Origin: Silene latifolia
Taxonomy: Eukaryota; Streptophyta; Magnoliopsida; Caryophyllales; Caryophyllaceae
Assembly: GCF_048544455.1 (NCBI RefSeq)
Contig: NC_133538.1
Span: 42,878,969-42,942,968 of the forward strand
Direction of reading: 5' to 3'
DNA: 64,000 nt
Both the position numbers and the translations under genes were made by a program. The notes under the pieces are model-generated. The model was not told where the DNA came from. It searched no databases and saw nothing but the letters and a program-made list of their open reading frames with translations. Of this stretch, positions 1 to 11,420 are shown piece by piece. Position 1 is the stretch's first letter, and every line of letters starts with the position of its first letter.

Positions 1-1
1 T

Positions 2-1839
2 ATCCGAACAGGAAACGTGGTCCATGAATATGTAAAACTTTTAGGGCCGATACTTGATGTGGAATTTATGGTGGATGGGAAGCAGTTTATCTCTTCGAGT
101 GATGTATCAAACAGCAATCTGAGTGAGAACTCTCTCATCGTCTGGGATATTTATCGAGAGGTGCCACTCTCCAATCAGGTAAGATTGATTTTTCTTTTTT
201 GTTTTTTGTTTGGCACGCTTGCTAGTTGCTACACCTCTATTTGACCTTGTTAGATATGGAGTAATAGGTACTCTGCATTCGTATTAGGCTGTAATGTAGT
301 GTGGTTAAAATCTATATTATGTAGTTATGTCATATATGATCTACGAAGTGCATATCATGTATTGATTTTACATATTCATATTGGGGCGTACTAGGAATTA
401 GGCTACCCGAGTACCAGGGGCGGGTTTATAGGGGGTGATGGGGGTGAACCATCACCCCCATTAATCCTGGAAATAAAAGATATATCTATAATTGTGTGAT
501 TAGATTCTAATTAATTGCAGTGGTGTAGTGGTAGAACAATCACCCATCTTCTAGACAACCTGTGTTCGAACCCCAACAATTGCATTTTTTACTTTTATTT
601 TTAAATTTGCATATTAAAAATCAATTGAGGGTGTTGTACTGTTGTTAGGAAGGATCGAACCTGCATCAACTTATTTGCAATTTACCTTCATCCAACCACC
701 ATGACAATGACAATATATTATTTGCAATTTACCTTCATCCAACCACCATGACAATGACAATATAGTGATATTTTAAAGAACCGTAATCATATTTAAAAAT
801 AAGTACTTCGGTGAGCCTTGCTACCGCTCTCCATTATCAGATTATTATTTTAGCATTTATCAAGTATTAATTAAAAATTATATATTAATATAACTTATTG
901 TTAAAACTTATTGTTAAAAGTGGCTATTTTTTAAATATTGCACAAGGCCCCCGAAATGTTAGGGACATGCCTAATTTGGATTTCGGCGTTTTTTTATGCT
1001 ATAACTTTTACTAAACACCCTCATTCCATAAATCCTAGATTCGCCACTGCCGAGTACCCGGACTTCAAATAACTAAACTTAACATAATCAGTAGAAAACA
1101 AAATGTAATACAATTAAATAAATAACTTTTGTTTTTGAAGGGAATAACTTTTGTAAACAGCCATTCCCTCGGGCTATGCATTAAAATTAAATAATTGAAG
1201 TTGATTAACTGAGCTGTGTCATTTTGGCCTCAGTCTTCGCTTGGCTAACTTGTTTAATGTTTAACATGCTGAATTCTAGTGTTACCTGCAGGGATCTTGC
1301 CAATAATATTCAATTGTTTGTGATAAGCACTACATTCTTTTTTTTTTTTTTTTTTGCTGAAATCTCACATATATCATATTCCGGTAAAACGAAGGTGCTT
1401 TGATATAGGTTTGATTCTTAGAAGTACAACTTGATGTTAATTTCAATTTTAATTTTATTTCCCACAGGTTTATGTGGAAGCATACACCTGTTCTTGTGTT
1501 AGATGTCACCCTTTTGAGCCATCATTTGTAGCTCAGTCAAACGGAAACTACATTGCCATCTTTTCTACTAAACATCCATTTAGATTAGACAAGTACAAGA
1601 GATATGAATCCCATCAAGTGTCTGGCTTTCCTATCATGTGTGGTTTCAATGCTGATGGAGAGATACTCGCCTCCGGCTCTTCCGACGGTTCCATTTATTT
1701 CTATCACGTCAAATCATCCAATATCATCAAGACGATTAAAGTTTATGCTCAGCCATGCATAGATGTCGATTTTCATCCTCTCATACCGAATGTTATTGCT
1801 TCTTGTAGCTGGGATGGTAATGTTTCTGTTATCGAGTGA
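2..1839 (+). CDS. WD40-repeat protein (WDR25/PRP17-like), last two exons
   Basis: Two exons, 2-178 and 1468-1839, joined by a GT-AG intron in phase 0; the gene starts left of the window. The visible C-terminal ~183 residues hold WD40 blades with the typical W-D dipeptides (LIVWD near the end of the first exon, SCSWDGNVSV just before the stop) and GSSDGSIYFY. The text around YTCSCVRCHPFEPSFVAQSNG is what I recall from plant WDR25-like proteins related to splicing factor PRP17/CDC40. A beta-propeller scaffold role is expected; the exact function is not shown here. The exon ends at CAG|GTAAGA and the acceptor is CCCACAG|GTT. The reading frame is clean, unlike every other coding region in the window, so this is probably a live host gene. 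The stop is TGA at 1837. Confidence 0.8.
415..1049. mobile_element. Non-autonomous hAT element (635 bp)
   Basis: The element is flanked by perfect 8-bp target-site duplications CCGAGTAC (407-414 and 1050-1057). It starts CAGGGGCGGGT and ends, read in reverse, CAGTGGCGAATCT, the typical plant hAT terminal repeat. It has no transposase ORF. Inside are a 47-bp tandem duplication (671-767) and a tRNA-like stretch (about 519-586) with A-box-like and B-box-like motifs. It sits in the intron of the WD40 gene. Confidence 0.85.
671..767. repeat. 47-bp tandem duplication inside the hAT element
   Basis: The text beginning TTTGCAATTTACCTTC at 674 restarts at 721 with the same downstream sequence. The two copies are nearly identical. 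Confidence 0.8.
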
Positions 1840-2130
1840 GATACCACCGCTGTGCTACCTCATCCGTGTAGGGGCTCTTTGGTCCACCACGATGCGCTTT
1901 GTGACTCCTGCACTAGTAAAAGACTCTGGTACTCACTTTTTTACACCTGGAGCGTCTTTGTGTTTCGGATTTCAAGGCATGGTGATCAGATGAGACGCTT
2001 AAACATTTATACGGTATTGTTAATTCGTTATCTGGGCATCTTCTCTTTGATGTTACAGTAGCTTAAGAATAGTTATTAACCAGAAATGTTAGTCAAGACT
2101 CCCAATGTTAAGATGAGACTGTACATCAAT
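1840..2130. other. 3' flank of the WD40 gene
   Basis: AT-rich 3' UTR and downstream sequence up to the TCTA microsatellite. There is no ORF above background and no clear polyadenylation hexamer. Short ORFs here are shadows. Confidence 0.5.
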
Positions 2131-2155
2131 ATCTATCTATCTATCTATCTATCTA
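2131..2155. repeat. (TCTA)n microsatellite at Helitron A 5' end
   Basis: About six TCTA units run straight into the Helitron 5' terminus TCTATATTAATAAAGG. The terminus itself begins with one such unit, so the array looks like an expansion of the element's first four bases. The mirror situation exists at 61245-61262. Confidence 0.85.
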
Positions 2156-2453
2156 TATTAATAAAGGAAGCTTTTTTCGAGCGATTACGGAGAGTCCAAC
2201 TCTCAAAAAATACTAAATACTAAAATCTATCTATATTAAATAAGAAGATAAACTATCTGAATTAGATAGGATATGAAACTTTATCAACTATGAAAAACTA
2301 ATCATTTTACGTAAGATTGTAGATATATATATCATATATGCTATATACCCATGTTCATCTCCAAAATTTGGTGGCTGTTAACATACTAGCCCCTTTTACA
2401 AGTCAAATACAATCCATTTGATTAGATTCTACAAAATTCAATTAATTAATTAA

Positions 2454-3289
2454 GGGTATTGATTTTCGCAGTACGCATTTTACTCATTACAGTACAATAT
2501 TGACAATTATACCCCTCTCATTTTTTTCTCTCTAGCTTTTCTCCTCTCAATTCTCATTAGTCATCTCTAGTCTTTCATCCTCATCGCCATCAACCACCAT
2601 TGTCATCCTTCGCATCAACCACAATTGTATTGCCAGAATAAATTAATTTTACAGAAAAACACATATATTGCATTTACAAATATAATCAATAATCGATTCG
2701 ATCGTACTATGTACTACGGAGTACACCGGTGATAGCATCACCCACCACCCTCTTTCCGGTCCACCATCGGCCAACAGCGCCGACGAACAAGGCTCACCGC
2801 CGACCACCGAGCCTGTACCATCGCAACCATGCCGTCACCATTCGCCACTTTCCTCTACCGCCTTTCTTCTCCTTGTCTCTGCCCCGTACATTCACCGGCC
2901 GCCGGAGCCTTTACCCCGCGCCTCTCGCCGACGACGCCCACCATTATTGCCGGCGACACGCCTAGCAGCAACCAACAACAACCATCCCTACCCTATCAAT
3001 TAAAACCCTAAATTAATATTAACATAAAGACTAAATTAATAAAAATAAAACCCAAAAAATAGAAAGAACCGTTAATTTGATCAATAATAATACAATTAGT
3101 GAATTAAATACCTATTTTATACTTACATTACCATCCGTAATTAAAAAATATTGGCTTGTTTGTGAAGAAGTAGAGATGAACGAAAGAGAGAGAATTAGAT
3201 TTCATGTTTTTTTACTCAGGGGTAGGAAATGGAAAGCTGGTTACAAAATGTACTGAAATGAGTAAAATACGTACTGCGAAAATAAATCC
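2454..3289. mobile_element. Tourist/PIF-Harbinger-like non-autonomous element (836 bp)
   Basis: TAA duplications lie at 2451-2453 and 3290-3292. The terminal inverted repeats are long: ATTTTCGCAGTACGCATTTT on the left against ATTTTCGCAGTACGTATTTT on the inverted right end, continuing with ACTCATT-CAGTACA. The core (about 2720-2970) is GC-rich and CCACC/CGCCG-rich with a proline-rich open frame, which I do not accept as a gene. No transposase is present. Confidence 0.75.
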
Positions 3290-3292
3290 TAA

Positions 3293-4251
3293 CAAATAGA
3301 TGAAGTGATTATTTTATCGAATTAGACACGCTTTGTAAACATTAAATTGAAGACTCCTATTAAACTTGAATAACTATGTGAAAGTACAGATTGAAACGTT
3401 ATATATACATGCATGACTAATCAAATTCATAATTTAACTCTCTGATCTCTTGCTTCTCTAATTCCTTATGATTGCATATTTGCATGTTAAATGAACTTCG
3501 TAGCGCAAACATTGGTTGTTTATATATTAAATGCTTTTTGTAAGAAGCATGTAACATAGATATAATTATCGATCTCTAATATTATTGTTTGCAATAAATT
3601 TTCAGTTACAATCGGAATTGTGCGTAGATTGTGGTTGTTCAATTCAGAGATGCCGAGATGGTCTTTCATGTATCCACAAACTCTCTTTTGATACTCTTTG
3701 TTGATCAACAATTCAATGTGTTAATTACATTGTCAATTGAATAATTAAGTTATAGTGATCTGATTTTATATTTTTTTTCGGCAGGATGTGAAGACTACTA
3801 CAGAAGATGAGCGCAACAGAATGAGAAGACGTGGATACAACACTATCGTAAGTATCATCGTTAAATTAGAGATTGGACTTGGGGGAGTATACTATTTGTG
3901 ATGGATTAATTTATCATCCTGATAATTGTCAGGATTGAAACAATCAATACTCAGCTCCTTTCATTCCAATATACATTGAAATATTGTCAACTAGATCTTT
4001 TCCGATTCTAATTTTACCTTCTTTTATCTTTTACAGGTTTTAATTGGAATTGGAATTGGAATTGGAATTGTTATTATGCGAATACAATACGAACCGTTTA
4101 GTCACCAAATAAAATAAAATTAGATATTGTTACGGATTTGACTGAAGGATACCCGTTTGTATTTCTATAGGGGTAGAGTACAAATTCAAATTGTCAAGAT
4201 GTCAAATTAGGCCCTTTTTTCGTTGCGAGCCATGCATTGAGAGTTGGCATC
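3293..4251. other. Helitron A interior, no gene
   Basis: AT-rich Helitron body between the Tourist-like element and the Tekay insertion. The only notable items are an exon-like segment at 3785-3847 and a short GGAATT repeat near 4037-4065. Confidence 0.5.
3785..3847 (+). other. Exon-like segment, possible captured gene fragment
   Basis: A 63-base stretch open in one frame (21 codons, starting DVKTTTEDERNR) is preceded by a pyrimidine run ending TTTTTTCGGCAG and followed by GTAAGTATC, a good acceptor and donor pair. Helitrons often carry captured exons, which is why I note it. I do not recognise the peptide, and 21 codons can be open by chance. Confidence 0.25.
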
Positions 4252-4256
4252 AATTT

Positions 4257-7165
4257 TGTGACACCCTCATTTATTGCGGAAAAGTAAACACATAATTCTA
4301 GATAAAAACTGCATGGATATGTTTGTAATAGGTTCATTTGGGTAAAAACCTGTAATTTTTAAAACCTGAACCTGTTATAAAAATATCCAAATGGGAAGGT
4401 GTCAAACATGCAAGGTCCAAAATAAACCTCATAAATAAAACATCGCTAAAGTCGCGAAATAAAGTTATACAACCCAAGTATGAAAAAGGGAGACATATGT
4501 CCCTAAAAAGTATATGACATAAAAAGTGTTCAAGGGTCACAATAAAATAAAGTCAATCTAGGTCTCAAGGTTACTTTGCTCGCTAGCTCGTCCATGTACC
4601 TCATATATGCATCACCTACCTGTCAATCGCATTTTATACAAATACGAAAGCCACGATCGGTGGGAGTAACTCGTAGTTCTCCCCCACGAAATGTCATGAT
4701 TAATATAACATGTAAACATAAAAATATGAATATGAATAACACATAGCCTTAGCATATAGATGCTAGACAATCATGCTTATCATGTGAACAACAATACGAC
4801 AACACATAGTCCTAGCATGTGAATACTAGACCGACTCATACTACACTATCATGTGAATCACATAACATCCAGGAATCCAAGCTCTATCAACCATAGCCGG
4901 CTTGCATCTCACCTTCTATGATCCATAGAATCATCAAACAAGAAAGGACAATATATCTAGAGACAGGCATAAGTTCTTAGGACAGTCAATAGTCACTCTG
5001 TAACTCGAGTCTATACCACGAGGTAAGGTAAACACCCTAGTCCTAAACCTGCACAGACCTAGCGATATGCGGAAAATACCGCATCCAAGACCCATGATCA
5101 CACACATGAGTACCCCTAAGGAGTCCACCAAAGGGTTGACTAGTACTTAAGTTGACCACATACTTCTAAGAGTACGTCAGGAGGTCATACCTTAACTTGG
5201 ATATAAGCCCACCAAGCTAAGACACAAAGGCTATTAAGCTGTGAACATACACTCGTCAAAGACTATAAGGGCCTATCTATGACGAAGGCCGAAATACTCA
5301 CCTAGGACCTAGTCCCAGCTTGAATACTTTAGCCCACACCACACAAGACAAGTAGGACACCCAATTAACCATAAGAGGGGCAAAGAGTCCAAACTTGCAC
5401 ACACACAAATGATCATACACACCCTAGCATATGAAAGACTACGCAAGAGCATATTTAGCTGACAATCCAATAATATCTCCAATATCAATAATAATCCAAA
5501 TTCCAGCTAACCAACAGTACCATAACCCATGAGAACAAGCTAAAATGGCAGAGAGGCAACAAGACTAAAGCATAAGGCATCCAAAGCATCCAACAACCAA
5601 CATGTGAAATGATAATTACAAACATCAAGGCATAATATAAAACATCCAATAACAACCAATCTCACCTCAAAGACAAACCCTCGACCCGAGTCCCGCGACG
5701 GGTCATCGGTCAAATCGAGGCTGACCGGTTTAAACCTAGTTTGACCAAACTCGTCCGGTCAATCTGGCCCAGCTCAGAGTCTTGGCCTACTTTGGCCCAA
5801 ATCACAAAATTCATCACAATATCATTCTCATGCCATTTCCAATTTCTATCATGTGAAAGACTATCAACATAAGAAAATATATTCTAACTTACAAAATAAC
5901 TAATTCCACAAAATTCTCGCATAATAAAATAGCATAAATAACCGTCTCACACAAGGGTAAATTTTTCTATAAATTTTAATCGATAAAACGACGCCATTTA
6001 CTCATACGGACTCCGAATTGAGTGATTCAAGTGGCTAAACCACCTAATTTTCGACGCCGTTTAATCTGTCATATTTTTGGAAACATTGGAAACCGTCTCG
6101 GTCTGGTACTGACGCGTTCCAGCCAAAACACGGACTTGTCACAACACATAATTACTCATCCAAATTTTTTCCGAACAATAATATACAAATGGGTAACATA
6201 AATTAAACATAAGCATACTCATCTTACTCCATTCATTCATTTATCAACAAGATCGTCTCAAACAACAACAAACAACAAACACAACTACTAATGTGACATT
6301 AATTCGTCGAGTAACTCGGAATAGTTACCTTAAGCTAGCAAAGAGACAATTAATAACTTGAGAAAGCTTATAAAACCCAAAATTACTCTTCATCTTCAAC
6401 AACATATGAGTCACCTAACTCATCTTCAAATTCTTCACTTATAAGAACAACAAAAATACAATTATTAAGCTTAAATTCGAAACCCTAAAAAAAGTGTCTT
6501 AAAATTTTTTTGGGGGAAATGAAAATAAAGCTTACTAGTAGATGAGGATTGAAGAGAGGATTCCGAATATATAATTTTTATGCGATTTGGTGGAGAAATG
6601 AAGAAATTATGGTGGATTTAGGGATTGTAAGGAGGTTATTTTGAGAGGAATTTGGTGTTTGAGAGAAGGAAGTGATAGAATGAGAATTGAGGAAATGAAA
6701 GATGAAGAGGAGACCCATGGAGGATGGAGGGTGCATGGTTTGGGGTAGGATGTTTGGGTGAGTTTCAATTGTTTACGTTTTGGTTCGTTTCGACGGAAAT
6801 TAGAAATATTCGTCGAACGCGATTTCCGAGAAAATTAAAGTTCTTAAACACGATTTTACTAAAAGATTAAGTACTCATATGCCCAATATCCAAACTCGTT
6901 TACCCAACGACCGTAAGAAATGGGAAAATCCCGATTTTACGACTTTTATCCGAAATCTATTTTATCAAAGGAAAAGGTTTAAATATAGTTTAAATCACTT
7001 TTAAACATTTCTAAACTATCAAAAATAATTACATTTCTTCAAAATAAAATAAGATTATATTTTATCAAATAGATTTTATTTCAAATAAATTAATATTAAA
7101 TTAAAATAGATTAAAATATTATTTTTAAAATATAATAAAGGTCTTCGAATTTACGGGGTGTTACA
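4257..7165 (-). repeat. Tekay 3' LTR
   Basis: It begins TGTGACACCCTCATTT and ends GGGTGTTACA on the plus strand, a TG...CA LTR of 2909 bases. It is collinear with 12597-15507 throughout. The minus-strand element ends here. Small ORFs inside are duplicated in the other LTR and are not genes. Confidence 0.95.
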
Positions 7166-7180
7166 ATCATCCCTCCTTTT
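7166..7180 (-). other. Polypurine tract of the Tekay element
   Basis: On the minus strand AAAAGGAGGGATGAT lies directly before the 3' LTR. This is where the plus-strand primer of reverse transcription is expected. Confidence 0.7.
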
Positions 7181-7271
7181 AAGAAGTTTCGTCCCCGAAA
7201 CTTAGAAGAAGGAACATTGTATATATGTAGGTCTATCTCTTTAAAATCAAGTAAACAAAATCTTCAAAATA

Positions 7272-7566
7272 CTCCCTCCGTTCAACTTCACTTCGCAAGT
7301 ATGCTTTTTGCACGGATATTAAGAGGCGGATTAAAAAAACTATAAAAAGTACATAGGGAAAGGGAGTGGTGGGGTTAAAAATGTTAAAAAAATATAAAGG
7401 TGGAGTTTTATGGTAGATTAGTGTGGGGTTTGATGACATTTTTTTGTAAATATGAAGTTTGAATAAGGATAGAATGGTCATTTTCTTGGCCTAAAAAGGA
7501 AACATGTAAAGTGGAGTTGAATGGACGAAAAAGGAATACATGTAAAGTGGAGTTGAATGGAGGGAG
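7272..7566. mobile_element. Stowaway MITE (295 bp)
   Basis: TA duplications at 7270-7271 and 7567-7568 flank inverted repeats CTCCCTCCGTTCAACTTCAC (left) and CTCCCTCCATTCAACTCCAC (right, inverted). CTCCCTCC with TA is the Stowaway (Tc1/mariner) signature. It is inserted between the Tekay pol gene and the 3' LTR. The overlapping minus-strand ORFs (7233-7695) are shadows. Confidence 0.9.
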
Positions 7567-7954
7567 TATGAACGTATGAAATATAAGTGTCTTTTCAATG
7601 GAACGGAATATCCTCGTCGGCCGTTCAAGAACATCAACATTCCAAATCAAAGACATAAAAATATATATTTTTACACCAACAAATGAGAAAGCCAATTATC
7701 GGACGTCTCCAATAACGAGCTTTACCACTCATTGACATTAAAACCAGTGGAAAACATTAAAACATTTTCAAAAATCTTTAGTTCGAAATTCTATAATAAG
7801 GATAATAACTCAACTAGCTATGACCAAACTCTAACTACGACTTTTAAACAACTAAACAAGGACTACTAACGCGGAGAGTATTTAAGAGAAGGAGAGGGAA
7901 CACTCGAAAGGATAGCTAAACTCACAAGAATTGGATAAAGGAACGGAAAGTACC

Positions 7955-8810
7955 TCACGAGAAGAGTTCGGGATATTTAGCTAACATAGAAGATTCAGGC
8001 TCCCAAGTTTCTTCTTCGACATTTACACAACGCCAAAGGATACGAACTAGGGGCACAACTTTGTTTCTAAGTTGCTTGTTTGCTCTTTCGAGGATTCGGA
8101 TTGGCCTTTCTTCCAAAGTTAAGTTAGGTTCCAAATTTGGGATTTCTTCTTGAATAACATGGCTCGGATCACTAATGTACTTCCTCAACTGAGATACATG
8201 GAAGACATTATGAACCTTGCTCAAATTCGGGGGCAACTCTAAACGGTAAGCAACGGGACCAATCTTCTCAAGCACACGGAAAGGTCCAATGTATTTGGGA
8301 CTCAGCTTTCCTTTCACGCCAAACCGTTTCACCCCTTTCATAGGAGACACCTTAAGGAATACTCGATCATCAATCTCAAAGGCAAGTGGTCGACGACGGA
8401 CATCGGCATAAGATTTCTGTCGGTCTTGAGCGGTTTTCATACGCTCTCGAATGATCTGAACCTGATTGATGGTCTCAGTCACCAAATCGGGTCCCAACAC
8501 ATGAGCATCTTGGACTTGATCCCAACAGACCGGACTACGGCACTTCCTACCATACAAAACTTTATAAGGTGACATCTTGATAGAAGTATGATAACTATTG
8601 TTGTAGGAGAATTCAACAAGAGGTAAGCACTTCTCCCAAGAAGTGTGAAAGTCTAAAGCACAAGCACGGAGGAGGTCCTCTAAAGTCTGGATAGTCCTCT
8701 CAGTCTTCCCATCTGTAGCGGCATGAAAAGCGGTACTCATCAGTAGCTTACTACCCATGGCTTCTTGCAAAGCGTCCGAAACGGAACAGAATCTCGGGTC
8801 ACGATCTCGA
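7955..8810 (-). pseudogene. Tekay integrase C-terminal part with chromodomain
   Basis: A 271-codon frame that continues the integrase after a frameshift near 8808. It begins with the region of the third catalytic acid (ATDGKTERTIQTLEDLLR; the E of TER) and continues through the conserved FSYNNSYH block and the GPFRVLEKIGPVAYRLELP fold. It ends in a chromodomain-like segment, NKVVPLVRILWR...EEETWEPES, near the C-terminus. Chromodomains of chromoviruses steer integration to particular chromatin. The stop is at 7955. The second catalytic Asp lies in the short stretch around the frameshift. Confidence 0.85.
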
Positions 8811-10829
8811 AACTATATCCTTAGGCACTCCATGGTAGCGTACTATCTCCCTCACATAGGCCTCAGCTAGAACATGTAATTTCCATGTCTCCTTGATAGG
8901 TATAAACCTAGCACATTTGGTCAATCGATCTACAACCACCCAAACCGCATCTTTTCCGCTAGCAGTCTTAGGTAAAACCATCACAAAGTCCATGGAGATG
9001 GACTCCCATTTCCAAAGGGGAACATCCAAAGGTTGTAGCAAACCCCCGGGTTTCTGATGCTCAATCTTCACTTTCTGACAAGTAAGACACTTGCTAACAT
9101 ACTCTAGGACATCAATCTTCATCCTAGGCCACCAAAACTGTAATCTCAAGTCTTTACACATCTTGTCACCACCAGGATGAATAGAGTAACGAGAAAGGTG
9201 AGCTTCATCAAGGATCTTCTTCCTCAACTCGGCTACTCTCGGAATATACATCCTACCTTGGTAACGAAGGTATCCATCACTATCCACCACACAATCCTTA
9301 GCTTGCCTAAGTTGGATTTTTGCTTGAATGGACTTGAAAGTAGCATCCTCAGGTAGGCAAGTACGGATCTCACGGTAAAAGTCGGGTTCTGCACTCAAGG
9401 CACTAAGATAGTCAAAGCCCTTCCCAACAAGGCTTATCCCTAACTTTTGAAATTCCGTGGTAAGTTCATCAGGTAACACGCGGATAGTGCTCAAAGAGTG
9501 ACTAGTCTTCCTACTCAAAGCATCGGCCACCACATTTGCTTTCCCTTCATGATAAATCAACTCGGCATCATAATCATTCACCAGCTCTAGCCATCTTCTT
9601 TGCATCATATTCAATTCTTTCTGGGTAAAGATACACCTCAAACTCTTATGATCGGTATAAATGCGGCAATGAACTCCAATAAGGTAATGCCTCCATGTCT
9701 TCAAGGCATGTACCACGGCGGCTAATTCAAGATCATGAGTCGGATATTTCACCTCGTGAACTCTCAGCTGTCGAGAAGCATAAGCAATAACTCTTCGGTT
9801 TTGCATCAAAACACAACCTAGGCCATGCTTTGAAGCATCACAATAAACATCGTAGTCCACACCATCCTCAGGTAAGGTTAACACCGGAGCGGTATTCAAC
9901 CTAGTCTTCAACTCTAAGAAGGCATTCTCACACTCATCGGTCCACACATACTTAGACTCCTTCTTCAACAATTGAGTAATCGGTCTAGCTAACTTAGAGA
10001 AATCTTTCACGAATCGACGGTAATAACCCACCAAACCGAGAAAGTTTCGAATCTCAGTCACATTTTTTGGACTCTTCCAATCAACAATGGCCTCAATCTT
10101 AGAAGGATCTACCATAACACCATCTTTGGATATGACATGTCCGAGAAAAGTAACTTGATGCAACCAAAATTCACATTTCGAGAACTTAGCATACCACTTT
10201 TGACGATGTAGAATGTCTAAGATGATACGGAGGTGTAGGGCATGTTCTTCATCATTCTTTGAGAAAATCAAGATATCATCAATGAACACCACCACACACT
10301 TATCGAGGTACTTACTAAAGGTATGATTCATTTGATCTATGAAGATAGCAGGAGCATTAGTCAATCCGAAAGGCATCACTTTAAATTCGAAATGACCATA
10401 TCTCGTGCTGAAAGCAGTCTTAGGAATATCGGACTCACGAACCGAAATTTGATGATAACCCGATCGGAGGTCAATCTTGGAAAAAGTAGAAGCACCACGC
10501 AATTGGTCAAAGAGATCATCAATTCGTGGAAGCGGATACTTGTTCTTGATTGTCACACAATTGAGTTCACGATAATCAATGCAAAGTCGCATAGATCCAT
10601 CCTTTTTCTTTACAAAGAGGACGGGGGAACCCCAAGGAGAAGCACTAGGCCTAATAAATCCTTTCTCAATCAAGTCATCAAGTTGAACTCTCAACTCCTT
10701 CAATTCGGAAGGTGCCATACGATAAGGAGCTTTAGCAATAGGACCGGTTCCGGGAACTAGATCGATGGAGAATTCAACATCTCTTTCAGGAGGAATCCCG
10801 GGTAATTCATCGGGAAATACATCCGGAAA
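8799..10829 (-). pseudogene. Tekay reverse transcriptase, RNase H and integrase N-terminal part
   Basis: A long open frame (639 codons from the ATG at 10718, and open further up to the stop at 10830). The reverse transcriptase carries [11 protein letters not shown], the SGYHQI block, [12 protein letters not shown] and the catalytic motif FIDD. The gypsy RNase H follows ([16 protein letters not shown], then YTDHKSL). The integrase HHCC zinc-binding region (CLTCQKVK) and the first catalytic Asp (SMDFVMVLP) follow that. It ends early through a frameshift near 8808, after GVPKDIV, and the remaining integrase is in another frame (7955-8810). Confidence 0.9.
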
Positions 10830-11420
10830 TTAACAAACAATGGGAACATCCTTCAAGGGAGGAAGAGAAGGAGAATTAGAAGTAGTCACTACACATAGAA
10901 ATGCTTGATGACCCTTCTTCAACGCATTGACCATTTTCATGGCCGAGATCAACTTCACACCAGTTTGCTTTCTAACTCCTTGATAAGATACGCGAGTACC
11001 CAAAGGGCTTTTAAGAACAATATTTTGATCTCGACATTCAAATCGAGCATGGTAAGTAGATAACCAATCCATGCCCAAAATAACATCAAACTCCTCAAGT
11101 GGAAATCGAAGGAGATTAGCCGGGAAAATAGATTCCGCTATCGATATAGGAACATCCGAATAAAAATAAGAACAAGAGAAGATGTCGCCGGAGGGTAAAG
11201 ATATTGATGTACTATCTCCAAGTGAAGGTTCAAGAGGTAACTTGTCGGAGAATTTCATTGATATATATAAATGACAAAGAAGCACCGGTATCAAATAAAA
11301 CCAAATAAGGGACATCAAATATTAAGAACGTACCAGTGACTATGTCTGGGTGTGCCTCAGCCTCAGCACGGCTCATCACAAAGATGCGACCTCTCGGCCT
11401 CTCAGGAACAACAGGAGTAG
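10830..11420 (-). pseudogene. Tekay retropepsin-like protease
   Basis: The active-site motif FDTGAS sits near 11300. A frameshift near 11265, in a short ATATAT run, moves the rest of the domain to the next frame (10830-11318), which carries the conserved VILGMDWLS. That frame then ends at a single stop (10830). Downstream codons in the same frame continue into reverse transcriptase, so this is one former gag-pol frame broken by point changes. Confidence 0.8.

Larger units (their letters stand above)
179..1467 (+). other. Intron of the WD40 gene, with a hAT MITE insertion
   Basis: This 1289-base intron starts GTAAGA and ends TTTCCCACAG. It holds the MITE at 415-1049 and a T-run at 1338-1355. 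Both exons stay in phase 0 across it, so the insertion sits wholly inside the intron and does not touch coding sequence. Nothing else is recognisable. Confidence 0.75.

Noticed and set aside
519..586. Possible tRNA-Gly gene
   Set aside because: A-box-like and B-box-like words are present, but the acceptor and T stems do not pair and no good anticodon arm forms. It lies inside a hAT MITE.
2729..3011. Proline-rich ORFs as a gene
   Set aside because: Two overlapping frames in a CCACC/CGCCG-rich stretch inside a Tourist-like element, with no domain and no continuation.
4334..5131. Minus-strand ORFs of 65-68 codons
   Set aside because: Each is duplicated at the matching place in the other Tekay LTR (12674-13474). 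They are LTR sequence.
7233..7695. Two overlapping minus-strand ORFs
   Set aside because: They run through the Stowaway MITE and its inverted repeats.
10323..10760. 145-codon plus-strand ORF
   Set aside because: Shadow of the Tekay reverse transcriptase on the other strand.
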